DNA of 64,000 bases from Chlorocebus sabaeus (Eukaryota > Chordata > Mammalia > Primates > Cercopithecidae): positions 682,001 through 746,000 of the forward strand of contig NW_027328092.1 of assembly GCF_047675955.1 (NCBI RefSeq). Reading direction: 5' to 3'. The notes below the pieces were generated by a model. The model made no database searches, was not told the origin of the DNA, and was given only the letters and a program-made list of their open reading frames with translations. A program made the translations under genes and the position numbers. Positions 1 to 10,826 of the stretch are shown here, piece after piece (position 1 is the stretch's first letter; each line of letters opens with the position of its first letter).

Positions 1-2744
1 CTCATGAAGCCTTTCCCTAAGACTCTTCTTGTGGAATTTGCAAAGTGATATTTCGAAGCCCACAGAGGGCTATGGTGAAAAAGGAGATATCCTAAGATAA
101 AAACTGAAGAGAAACTTTCTGAGAAACTGCTCTGTATTCTCTTAATTCATCTCACAGAGTTACTGCGTTCCCCTCAAGAAGCCTTTCGCTAAGACTGTTC
201 TTGTGGAATTTGAAAAGTGATATTTGGAAGCCCATAGAGGGTTATGGTGAAAAAGGAAAATCTTCCCTTAAAAACTGGAAAGAAGCTTCCTGAGAAACTG
301 CTTTGTGTTCGGTTAATTCAACTCACAGTTACTGCTTTCTCCTCAAAAAGCCTTTCGCTAACACTGTTCTTATGCAATTTGCAAAGTGATATTTGGAAGC
401 CCTTAGAGGGTTAAGGTGAAAAAGGACCTATCTACCGTTAAAAACTGTAAAGAAGCTTTCTGAGAAACTGCTCTGTGTTCTGTTAATTCATCTCACAGTG
501 TTACAGCATTCCCTTCAGGAAGCCTTTCGCTAAGTCTGTTCTTGTGGAATATTCAAGGTGATATCTGGAAGCCCATAGAGTGCTATGGTGAAAAAGGAAA
601 TATCTTCCGTTAAAAACTGGAAAGAAGCTTTCTGAGAAACTGCTCTGTGTTCTATTAATTCATCTCACAGAGTTACAGCTTTCCCCTCAAGAAGCCTTTC
701 GCTAAGACTGTTCTTGTGAAATTTGCACATTGATATCTGGAAGTCCATACAGGGCTACGGTGTAAAAGGAAATATCTTCCGATAAAAACTGGAAGGAAGC
801 TTTATGAGAAACTGCTTTGTGTCCTGTTAGTTCATCTCACAGAGTTACAGCCTTCCCTTCAAGATGCCTTTCGCTAAGACTCTTCTTGTGGAATTGGCAA
901 AGTGTTATTTGGAAGCCCGTAGAGGTCTACGGTGAAAAAGGAAATATCTTCCTTTAAAAACTGGAAAGAAGCTTTCTGAGAAACTGCTTTGTGTTCTGTT
1001 AATTCATCTCACAGAGTCACTGCTTTCACCTCAAGAATCCTTTCGCTGAGACTCTTCATGTGGAAATTTCATAGTGATATTTTCAAGCCCATAGAGGGCT
1101 AAGGTGAAAAAGGAAATATCCTAAGATAAAAACTGAAAAGAAGCATTCTGAGAAACTACTTTGTGTTCTGTTAATTCATCTCACAGTGTTACAGCTTTGC
1201 CCTCAAGAAGCCTTTCGCGAAGACACTTCTTGTGGAATTTGCAAAGTGATATTTGGAAGCCCATAGAGGGCTATGGTGAAAAAGGAAATATCTTTTGTTA
1301 AAAACTGAAAGAGGCTTTCTGAGAAACTGCTCTGTGTTCTATTAATTCATCTCACAGAGTTACTGCTTTCCCAGAAAGAAGCCATTCTCTAAGATTCTTC
1401 TTGTGGATTTTTCAAAGTGATATTGGAAGCCCAGAGAGGGCTATGGTGAAAAAGGGAATATCTTCCGTTAAAAACTGGAAAGAATCTTTCTGAGAAACTA
1501 CTTTGTGTTCTGTTAATTCATCTCACAGAGTTACAGCTTTCCCCTCAAGAAGCCTTTCGCTAAGACTGTTCTTCTGGAATTTTGAAAGTGATATTTGGAA
1601 TCCCATAGAGGGCTATGGTGAAAAAGGAAAGATCTTCCGTTAAAAACTGGAAAGAACCTTTCTGAGAAATTGCTTTGTGTTCTTTTAATTCATCTCACAG
1701 AGTTACTGCGTTCCTCTCAAGAAGCCTTTCGCTAAGACTGTTCTTGTGGAATTTGCAAAGTGATATTTGGAAGCCCATATAGGGTTATGGTGAAAAAGGA
1801 AATATCTTCCGTTAAAAACTGGAAAGAAGCATTCTGAGAAACTGCTTTGTGTTCTCTTAGTTCATCTCACAGAGTTACAGCTTGCCCCTCTAGAAGCCTT
1901 TCGCTAAGACTGTTCTTGTGGAATTTGCAAAGTGACATTTGGAAGCCCATAGTGGGCTATGGTGAAAAAGGAAATATCCTAAGATAAAAACTGAAAAGAA
2001 GCTTTCTGAGAAACTGCCTTGTGTTCTGTTAATTCATCTCACAGGGTTACAGCTTTCTCCACAAGAAGCCTTTCGCTAAGACTGTTCTTGTGGAATTTCA
2101 AAGTGATATTTGTAAAGCCATAGAAGGATATGATGAAAAAGGAAATATCTTCTGTTAAAAACTGGAAAGAAGCTTTCTGAGAAACTGCTTTGTGTTCTGT
2201 TAATTCATCTCACAGAGATACAGCTTTCTCCTCAAGAAGTTTTCGCTAAGACTGCGCTTCTGGAATTTGGAAAGTGATATTTGGAAGCCCATAGAGGGCT
2301 ACGGTGAAAAAGGAAATAACTTCCGTTAAAAAACAGGAAAGAAGCTTTCTGAGAAACTGCTTTGTGTTCTGCTAATTCATCTCAAGAGTTACAGCTTTCC
2401 CCTCAAGCAGTCTTTCGCTAAGACTGTTCTTGGGGAATTTGCAAAGTGATATTTGGAAGCCCATAGAGGGCTATGGTGAAAAAAGAAGTATCTTCCGTTA
2501 AAAAGTGGAAAGAAGCTTTCTGAGAATCTGCTTTTTGTTCTGTTAATTCATCTCACAGTGTTACAAATCTCTCCTCAAGTAACCTTTAGCTAAGGCTGAT
2601 CTTGTGGAATTTGGAAAGTGATATTTGGAAGCCCATAGGGGGCTATGGTGAAAAAGGAAGTATCTTCCGTTAAAATCTGGAAGAAGATTTCTGAGAAACT
2701 ACTTTGTGTTCTGTTAATTCATCTCAGAGACTTACATCTTTCCC
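1..2744 (+). repeat. HOR unit 1, full 16-mer
   Basis: Complete m1-m16 copy of 2744 bp; the window happens to begin on the first base of m1. It carries the CC haplotype at 427-428 in m3 and GCC in m5. Apparently private changes are CTATTAATTC near 650 (m4), CCCAGAGAGG near 1431 (m9), ACTGCGC near 2253 (m14) and CTTTTTG near 2532 (m15). GTTAGTTC near 828 (m5) is shared only with the unit at 15970. Its m15 has AAGCTTTC where most copies have AATCTTTC; the only other copy with that form is the unit starting at 60826. Confidence 0.93.
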
Positions 2745-5413
2745 CTCATGAAGCCTTTCCCTAAGACTCTTCTTGTGGAATTTGCAAAGTGATATTTCGA
2801 AGCCCACAGAGGGCTATGGTGAAAAAGGAGATATCCTAAGATAAAAACTGAAGAGAAACTTTCTGAGAAACTGCTCTGTATTCTCTTAATTCATCTCACA
2901 GAGTTACTGCGTTCCCCTCAAGAAGCCTTTCGCTAAGACTGTTCTTGTGGAATTTGAAAAGTGATATTTGGAAGCCCATAGAGGGTTATGGTGAAAAAGG
3001 AAAATCTTCCCTTAAAAACTGGAAAGAAGCTTCCTGAGAAACTGCTTTGTGTTCGGTTAATTCAACTCACAGTTACTGCTTTCTCCTCAAAAAGCCTTTC
3101 GCTAACACTGTTCTTATGCAATTTGCAAAGTGATATTTGGAAGCCCTTAGAGGGTTAAGGTGAAAAAGGACCTATCTACCGTTAAAAACTGTAAAGAAGC
3201 TTTCTGAGAAACTGCTCTGTGTTCTGTTAATTCATCTCACAGTGTTACAGCATTCCCTTCAGGAAGCCTTTCGCTAAGTCTGTTCTTGTGGAATATTCAA
3301 GGTGATATCTGGAAGCCCATAGAGTGCTATGGTGAAAAAGGAAATATCTTCCGTTAAAAACTGGAAAGAAGCTTTCTGAGAAACTGCTCTGTGTTCTGTT
3401 AATTCATCTCACAGAGTTACAGCTTTCCCCTCAAGAAGACTTTCGCTAAGACTGTTCTTGTGAAATTTGCACATTGATATCTGGAAGTCCATACAGGGCT
3501 ACGGTGTAAAAGGAAATATCTTCCGATAAAAACTGGAAGGAAGCTTTATGAGAAACTGCTTTGTGTCCTGTTAATTCATCTCACAGAGTTACAGCCTTCC
3601 CTTCAAGATGCCTTTCGCTAAGACTCTTCTTGTGGAATTGGCAAAGTGTTATTTGGAAGCCCGTAGAGGTCTACGGTGAAAAAGGAAATATCTTCCTTTA
3701 AAAACTGGAAAGAAGCTTTCTGAGAAACTGCTTTGTGTTCTGTTAATTCATCTCACAGAGTCACTGCTTTCACCTCAAGAATCCTTTCGCTGAGACTCTT
3801 CATGTGGAAATTTCATAGTGATATTTTCAAGCCCATAGAGGGCTAAGGTGAAAAAGGAAATATCCTAAGATAAAAACTGAAAAGAAGCATTCTGAGAAAC
3901 TACTTTGTGTTCTGTTAATTCATCTCACAGTGTTACAGCTTTGCCCTCAAGAAGCCTTTCGCGAAGACACTTCTTGTGGAATTTGCAAAGTGATATTTGG
4001 AAGCCCATAGAGGGCTATGGTGAAAAAGGAAATATCTTTTGTTAAAAACTGAAAGAGGCTTTCTGAGAAACTGCTCTGTGTTCTATTAATTCATCTCACA
4101 GAGTTACTGCTTTCCCAGAAAGAAGCCATTCTCTAAGATTCTTCTTGTGGATTTTTCAAAGTGATATTGGAAGCCCATAGAGGGCTATGGTGAAAAAGGG
4201 AATATCTTCCGTTAAAAACTGGAAAGAATCTTTCTGAGAAACTACTTCGTGTTCTGTTAATTCATCTCACAGAGTTACAGCTTTCCCCTCAAGAAGCCTT
4301 TCGCTAAGACTGTTCTTCTGGAATTTTGAAAGTGATATTTGGAATCCCATAGAGGGCTATGGTGAAAAAGGAAAGATCTTCCGTTAAAAACTGGAAAGAA
4401 CCTTTCTGAGAAATTGCTTTGTGTTCTTTTAATTCATCTCACAGAGTTACTGCGTTCCTCTCAAGAAGCCTTTCGCTAAGACTGTTCTTGTGGAATTTGC
4501 AAAGTGATATTTGGAAGCCCATATAGGGTTATGGTGAAAAAGGAAATATCTTCCGTTAAAAACTGGAAAGAAGCATTCTGAGAAACTGCTTTGTGTTCTC
4601 TTAGTTCATCTCACAGAGTTACAGCTTGCCCCTCTAGAAGCCTTTCGCTAAGACTGTTCTTGTGGAATTTGCAAAGTGACATTTGGAAGCCCATAGTGGG
4701 CTATGGTGAAAAAGGAAATATCCTAAGATAAAAACTGAAAAGAAGCTTTCTGAGAAACTGCCTTGTGTTCTGTTAATTCATCTCACAGGGTTACAGCTTT
4801 CTCCACAAGAAGCCTTTCGCTAAGACTGTTCTTGTGGAATTTCAAAGTGATATTTGTAAAGCCATAGAAGGATATGATGAAAAAGGAAATATCTTCTGTT
4901 AAAAACTGGAAAGAAGCTTTCTGAGAAACTGCTTTGTGTTCTGTTAATTCATCTCACAGAGATACAGCTTTCTCCTCAAGAAGTTTTCGCTAAGACTGTG
5001 CTTCTGGAATTTGGAAAGTGATATTTGGCTTTGTGTTCTGCTAATTCATCTCAAGAGTTACAGCTTTCCCCTCAAGCAGTCTTTCGCTAAGACTGTTCTT
5101 GGGGAATTTGCAAAGTGATATTTGGAAGCCCATAGAGGGCTATGGTGAAAAAAGAAGTATCTTCCGTTAAAAAGTGGAAAGAATCTTTCTGAGAATCTGC
5201 TTTGTGTTCTGTTAATTCATCTCACAGTGTTACAAATCTCTCCTCAAGTAACCTTTAGCTAAGGCTGATCTTGTGGAATTTGGAAAGTGATATTTGGAAG
5301 CCCATAGGGGGCTATGGTGGAAAAGGAAGTATCTTCCGTTAAAATCTGGAAGAAGATTTCTGAGAAACTACTTTGTGTTCTGTTAATTCATCTCAGAGAC
5401 TTACATCTTTCCC
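2745..5413 (+). repeat. HOR unit 2, 16-mer with 75-bp deletion in m14
   Basis: Length is 2669 bp, exactly 75 less than the full unit, and the shortfall is explained by one deletion in m14 at 5028/5029. It carries GAC in m5 (near 3430), the TTCG variant in m9 (near 4247) and the GGTGGAAAAGG form of the A-box in m16 (near 5317). That last variant is shared with the unit at 21971 and the unit at 60826. Confidence 0.93.
4975..5070 (+). repeat. Truncated m14 monomer (96 bp), A-box deleted
   Basis: The sequence runs GATATTTGG directly into CTTTGTGTTCTGC at 5028/5029, whereas full copies have 75 more bases between these points (compare unit 4 after 10368). The missing piece contains the whole A-box and the A-rich tract after it. 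Only one base of microhomology (G) is visible at the junction. The same breakpoint recurs at 7697/7698 and 24082/24083, so the three truncated monomers descend from one deletion event. Confidence 0.93.
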
Positions 5414-8082
5414 CTCATGAAGCCTTTCCCTAAGACTCTTCTTGTGGAATTTGCAAAGTGATATTTCGAAGCCCACAGAGGGCTATGGTGAAAAAGGAGA
5501 TATCCTAAGATAAAAACTGAAGAGAAACTTTCTGAGAAACTGCTCTGTATTCTCTTAATTCATCTCACAGAGTTACTGCGTTCCCCTCAAGAAGCCTTTC
5601 GCTAAGACTGTTCTTGTGGAATTTGAAAAGTGATATTTGGAAGCCCATAGAGGGTTATGGTGAAAAAGGAAAATCTTCCCTTAAAAACTGGAAAGAAGCT
5701 TCCTGAGAAACTGCTTTGTGTTCGGTTAATTCAACTCACAGTTACTGCTTTCTCCTCAAAAAGCCTTTCGCTAACACTGTTCTTATGCAATTTGCAAAGT
5801 GATATTTGGAAGCCCTTAGAGGGTTAAGGTGAAAAAGGACCTATCTACCGTTAAAAACTGTAAAGAAGCTTTCTGAGAAACTGCTCTGTGTTCTGTTAAT
5901 TCATCTCACAGTGTTACAGCATTCCCTTCAGGAAGCCTTTCGCTAAGTCTGTTCTTGTGGAATATTCAAGGTGATATCTGGAAGCCCATAGAGTGCTATG
6001 GTGAAAAAGGAAATATCTTCCGTTAAAAACTGGAAAGAAGCTTTCTGAGAAACTGCTCTGTGTTCTGTTAATTCATCTCACAGAGTTACAGCTTTCCCCT
6101 CAAGAAGCCTTTCGCTAAGACTGTTCTTGTGAAATTTGCACATTGATATCTGGAAGTCCATACAGGGCTACGGTGTAAAAGGAAATATCTTCCGATAAAA
6201 ACTGGAAGGAAGCTTTATGAGAAACTGCTTTGTGTCCTGTTAATTCATCTCACAGAGTTACAGCCTTCCCTTCAAGATGCCTTTCGCTAAGACTCTTCTT
6301 GTGGAATTGGCAAAGTGTTATTTGGAAGCCCGTAGAGGTCTACGGTGAAAAAGGAAATATCTTCCTTTAAAAACTGGAAAGAAGCTTTCTGAGAAACTGC
6401 TTTGTGTTCTGTTAATTCATCTCACAGAGTCACTGCTTTCACCTCAAGAATCCTTTCGCTGAGACTCTTCATGTGGAAATTTCATAGTGATATTTTCAAG
6501 CCCATAGAGGGCTAAGGTGAAAAAGGAAATATCCTAAGATAAAAACTGAAAAGAAGCATTCTGAGAAACTACTTTGTGTTCTGTTAATTCATCTCACAGT
6601 GTTACAGCTTTGCCCTCAAGAAGCCTTTCGCGAAGACACTTCTTGTGGAATTTGCAAAGTGATATTTGGAAGCCCATAGAGGGCTATGGTGAAAAAGGAA
6701 ATATCTTTTGTTAAAAACTGAAAGAGGCTTTCTGAGAAACTGCTCTGTGTTCTATTAATTCATCTCACAGAGTTACTGCTTTCCCAGAAAGAAGCCATTC
6801 TCTAAGATTCTTCTTGTGGATTTTTCAAAGTGATATTGGAAGCCCATAGAGGGCTATGGTGAAAAAGGGAATATCTTCCGTTAAAAACTGGAAAGAATCT
6901 TTCTGAGAAACTACTTCGTGTTCTGTTAATTCATCTCACAGAGTTACAGCTTTCCCCTCAAGAAGCCTTTCGCTAAGACTGTTCTTCTGGAATTTTGAAA
7001 GTGATATTTGGAATCCCATAGAGGGCTATGGTGAAAAAGGAAAGATCTTCCGTTAAAAACTGGAAAGAACCTTTCTGAGAAATTGCTTTGTGTTCTTTTA
7101 ATTCATCTCACAGAGTTACTGCGTTCCTCTCAAGAAGCCTTTCGCTAAGACTGTTCTTGTGGAATTTGCAAAGTGATATTTGGAAGCCCATATAGGGTTA
7201 TGGTGAAAAAGGAAATATCTTCCGTTAAAAACTGGAAAGAAGCATTCTGAGAAACTGCTTTGTGTTCTCTTAGTTCATCTCACAGAGTTACAGCTTGCCC
7301 CTCTAGAAGCCTTTCGCTAAGACTGTTCTTGTGGAATTTGCAAAGTGACATTTGGAAGCCCATAGTGGGCTATGGTGAAAAAGGAAATATCCTAAGATAA
7401 AAACTGAAAAGAAGCTTTCTGAGAAACTGCCTTGTGTTCTGTTAATTCATCTCACAGGGTTACAGCTTTCTCCACAAGAAGCCTTTCGCTAAGACTGTTC
7501 TTGTGGAATTTCAAAGTGATATTTGTAAAGCCATAGAAGGATATGATGAAAAAGGAAATATCTTCTGTTAAAAACTGGAAAGAAGCTTTCTGAGAAACTG
7601 CTTTGTGTTCTGTTAATTCATCTCACAGAGATACAGCTTTCTCCTCAAGAAGTTTTCGCTAAGACTGTGCTTCTGGAATTTGGAAAGTGATATTTGGCTT
7701 TGTGTTCTGCTAATTCATCTCAAGAGTTACAGCTTTCCCCTCAAGCAGTCTTTCGCTAAGACTGTTCTTGGGGAATTTGCAAAGTGATATTTGGAAGCCC
7801 ATAGAGGGCTATGGTGAAAAAAGAAGTATCTTCCGTTAAAAAGTGGAAAGAATCTTTCTGAGAATCTGCTTTGTGTTCTGTTAATTCATCTCACAGTGTT
7901 ACAAATCTCTCCTCAAGTAACCTTTAGCTAAGGCTGATCTTGTGGAATTTGGAAAGTGATATTTGGAAGCCCATAGGGGGCTATGGTGAAAAAGGAAGTA
8001 TCTTCCGTTAAAATCTGGAAGAAGATTTCTGAGAAACTACTTTGTGTTCTGTTAATTCATCTCAGAGACTTACATCTTTCCC
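5414..8082 (+). repeat. HOR unit 3, 16-mer with 75-bp deletion in m14
   Basis: A second consecutive 2669-bp unit with the identical m14 junction. It shares the m3 CC haplotype and the m9 TTCG variant with unit 2. It differs in having GCC in m5 (near 6102) and the common GGTGAAAAAGG A-box in m16 (near 7985). Being adjacent to unit 2, it looks like a tandem duplicate that later exchanged marker sites with other copies. Confidence 0.93.
7644..7739 (+). repeat. Truncated m14 monomer (96 bp), A-box deleted
   Basis: Same 75-bp deletion as in unit 2, with the junction at 7697/7698. The monomer has no A-box. The adjoining m13 and m15 are normal. Confidence 0.93.
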
Positions 8083-9295
8083 CTCATGAAGCCTTTCCCT
8101 AAGACTCTTCTTGTGGAATTTGCAAAGTGATATTTCGAAGCCCACAGAGGGCTATGGTGAAAAAGGAGATATCCTAAGATAAAAACTGAAGAGAAACTTT
8201 CTGAGAAACTGCTCTGTATTCTCTTAATTCATCTCACAGAGTTACTGCGTTCCCCTCAAGAAGCCTTTCGCTAAGACTGTTCTTGTGGAATTTGAAAAGT
8301 GATATTTGGAAGCCCATAGAGGGTTATGGTGAAAAAGGAAAATCTTCCCTTAAAAACTGGAAAGAAGCTTCCTGAGAAACTGCTTTGTGTTCGGTTAATT
8401 CAACTCACAGTTACTGCTTTCCCCTCAAAAAGCCTTTCGCTAACACTGTTCTTATGCAATTTGCAAAGTGATATTTGGAAGCCCTTAGAGGGTTAAGGTG
8501 AAAAAGGACATATCTACCGTTAAAAACTGTAAAGAAGCTTTCTGAGAAACTGCTCTGTGTTCTGTTAATTCATCTCACAGTGTTACAGCATTCCCTTCAG
8601 GAAGCCTTTCGCTAAGTCTGTTCTTGTGGAATATTCAAGGTGATATCTGGAAGCCCATAGAGTGCTATGGTGAAAAAGGAAATATCTTCCGTTAAAAACT
8701 GGAAAGAAGCTTTCTGAGAAACTGCTCTGTGTTCTGTTAATTCATCTCACAGAGTTACAGCTTTCCCCTCAAGAAGCCTTTCGCTAAGACTGTTCTTGTG
8801 AAATTTGCACATTGATATCTGGAAGTCCATACAGGGCTACGGTGTAAAAGGAAATATCTTCCGATAAAAACTGGAAGGAAGCTTTATGAGAAACTGCTTT
8901 GTGTCCTGTTAATTCATCTCACAGAGTTACAGCCTTCCCTTCAAGATGCCTTTCGCTAAGACTCTTCTTGTGGAATTGGCAAAGTGTTATTTGGAAGCCC
9001 GTAGAGGTCCACGGTGAAAAAGGAAATATCTTCCTTTAAAAACTGGAAAGAAGCTTTCTGAGAAACTGCTTTGTGTTCTGTTAATTCATCTCACAGAGTC
9101 ACTGCTTTCACCTCAAGAATCCTTTCGCTGAGACTCTTCATGTGGAAATTTCATAGTGATATTTTCAAGCCCATAGAGGGCTAAGGTGAAAAAGGAAATA
9201 TCCTAAGATAAAAACTGAAAAGAAGCATTCTGAGAAACTACTTTGTGTTCTGTTAATTCATCTCACAGTGTTACAGCTTTGCCCTCAAGAAGCCT

Positions 9296-9303
9296 TTCGC
9301 GAA
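9296..9303. other. TTCGCGAA palindrome in m8, once per full unit
   Basis: m8 changes the common TTCGCTAA to TTCGCGAA, an 8-bp perfect palindrome with two CpGs that contains TCGCGA (an NruI site). It recurs at unit offset 1213, for example at 1214 in unit 1. It is absent from the 4-mer at 18714-19397, which lacks m8. Confidence 0.9.
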
Positions 9304-9970
9304 GACACTTCTTGTGGAATTTGCAAAGTGATATTTGGAAGCCCATAGAGGGCTATGGTGAAAAAGGAAATATCTTTTGTTAAAAACTGAAAGAGGCTTT
9401 CTGAGAAACTGCTCTGTATTCTATTAATTCATCTCACAGAGTTACTGCTTTCCCAGAAAGAAGCCATTCTCTAAGATTCTTCTTGTGGATTTTTCAAAGT
9501 GATATTGGAAGCCCATAGAGGGCTATGGTGAAAAAGGGAATATCTTCCGTTAAAAACTGGAAAGAATCTTTCTGAGAAACTACTTTGTGTTCTGTTAATT
9601 CATCTCACAGAGTTACAGCTTTCCCCTCAAGAAGCCTTTCGCTAAGACTGTTCTTCTGGAATTTTGAAAGTGATATTTGGAATCCCATAGAGGGCTATGG
9701 TGAAAAAGGAAAGATCTTCCGTTAAAAACTGGAAAGAACCTTTCTGAGAAATTGCTTTGTGTTCTTTTAATTCATCTCACAGAGTTACTGCGTTCCTCTC
9801 AAGAAGCCTTTCGCTAAGACTGTTCTTGTGGAATTTGCAAAGTGATATTTGGAAGCCCATATAGGGTTATGGTGAAAAAGGAAATATCTTCCGTTAAAAA
9901 CTGGAAAGAAGCATTCTGAGAAACTGCTTTGTGTTCTCTTAGTTCATCTCACAGAGTTACAGCTTGCCCC

Positions 9971-9976
9971 TCTAGA
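9971..9976. other. TCTAGA (XbaI) site in m12, once per full unit
   Basis: The m12 variant CCCCTCTAGAAGCC creates a TCTAGA that I did not see in any other monomer type. It recurs at unit offset 1888, for example at 1889. Spacing between sites therefore reports unit length directly: about 2744, 2669 or 2401 bp, and about 3428 bp across the 4-mer. Confidence 0.85.
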
Positions 9977-10826
9977 AGCCTTTCGCTAAGACTGTTCTTG
10001 TGGAATTTGCAAAGTGACATTTGGAAGCCCATAGTGGGCTATGGTGAAAAAGGAAATATCCTAAGATAAAAACTGAAAAGAAGCTTTCTGAGAAACTGCC
10101 TTGTGTTCTGTTAATTCATCTCACAGGGTTACAGCTTTCTCCACAAGAAGCCTTTCGCTAAGACTGTTCTTGTGGAATTTCAAAGTGATATTTGTAAAGC
10201 CATAGAAGGATATGATGAAAAAGGAAATATCTTCTGTTAAAAACTGGAAAGAAGCTTTCTGAGAAACTGCTTTGTGTTCTGTTAATTCATCTCACAGAGA
10301 TACAGCTTTCTCCTCAAGAAGTTTTCGCTAAGACTGTGCTTCTGGAATTTGGAAAGTGATATTTGGAAGCCCATAGAGGGCTACGGTGAAAAAGGAAATA
10401 ACTTCCGTTAAAAAACAGGAAAGAAGCTTTCTGAGAAACTGCTTTGTGTTCTGCTAATTCATCTCAAGAGTTACAGCTTTCCCCTCAAGCAGTCTTTCGC
10501 TAAGACTGTTCTTGGGGAATTTGCAAAGTGATATTTGGAAGCCCATAGAGGGCTATGGTGAAAAAAGACGTATCTTCCGTTAAAAAGTGGAAAGAATCTT
10601 TCTGAGAATCTGCTTTGTGTTCTGTTAATTCATCTCACAGTGTTACAAATCTCTCCTCAAGTAACCTTTAGCTAAGGCTGATCTTGTGGAATTTGGAAAG
10701 TGATATTTGGAAGCCCATAGGGGGCTATGGTGAAAAAGGAAGTATCTTCCGTTAAAATCTGGAAGAAGATTTCTGAGAAACTACTTTGTGTTCTGTTAAT
10801 TCATCTCAGAGACTTACATCTTTCCC

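Larger units (their letters stand above)
8152..10741 (-). promoter_or_regulatory. Set of 16 A-boxes (pJ-alpha-type sites) in the reference unit
   Basis: Each monomer has a 17-bp site about 69 bp after its start that matches or nearly matches CTAYGGTGRAAAAGGAA, the complement of the pJ-alpha motif as I recall it. Starts in unit 4: 8152, 8324, 8493, 8665, 8837, 9009, 9181, 9353, 9523, 9695, 9867, 10039, 10210, 10381, 10553, 10725. Perfect matches here are m4, m8, m10, m12, m14 and m16. m6 is perfect in most other units but carries T to C here. m1, m2, m5, m7, m9, m11 and m15 have one mismatch, m13 has two and m3 three. In alphoid DNA this position holds either this box or a CENP-B box; here it is always the A-type. 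Protein binding is inferred from the family, not shown. Confidence 0.8.
8083..10826 (+). repeat. HOR unit 4, full 16-mer, used here as the reference copy
   Basis: Monomer starts, counted by hand: m1 8083, m2 8255, m3 8424, m4 8596, m5 8768, m6 8940, m7 9112, m8 9284, m9 9455, m10 9626, m11 9798, m12 9970, m13 10142, m14 10313, m15 10484, m16 10656. Lengths are 172, 169, then 171 or 172, summing to 2744. Distinctive monomers: m1 has CTCATGAAGCC; m2 lacks AG in CACAGTTAC; m8 has TTCGCGAA; m9 has CCCAGAAAG and GATATTGG; m12 has TCTAGA; m13 has TTTGTAAAGCC; m16 has TACAAATCTCTCC (on its upstream boundary) and AGTAACC. Apparently private changes are TCCACGG near 9009 (m6), CTGTATTC near 9415 (m8) and AGACGTATC near 10567 (m15). 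The m2/m3 boundary CCCCTCAAAA near 8421 is shared with the unit at 60826. Confidence 0.95.

Noticed and set aside
5021..5040. Possible mobile-element footprint at the 75-bp deletion
   Set aside because: No foreign bases or terminal repeats flank the junction, and the same junction in three places is explained by copying of one deleted monomer.
8091..8110. Possible CENP-B boxes at the TTTCGCTAAG element of the monomers
   Set aside because: TTCG is present in most monomers, but the required A and CGGG at fixed spacing are not, and the element is not at the usual box position in the monomer.
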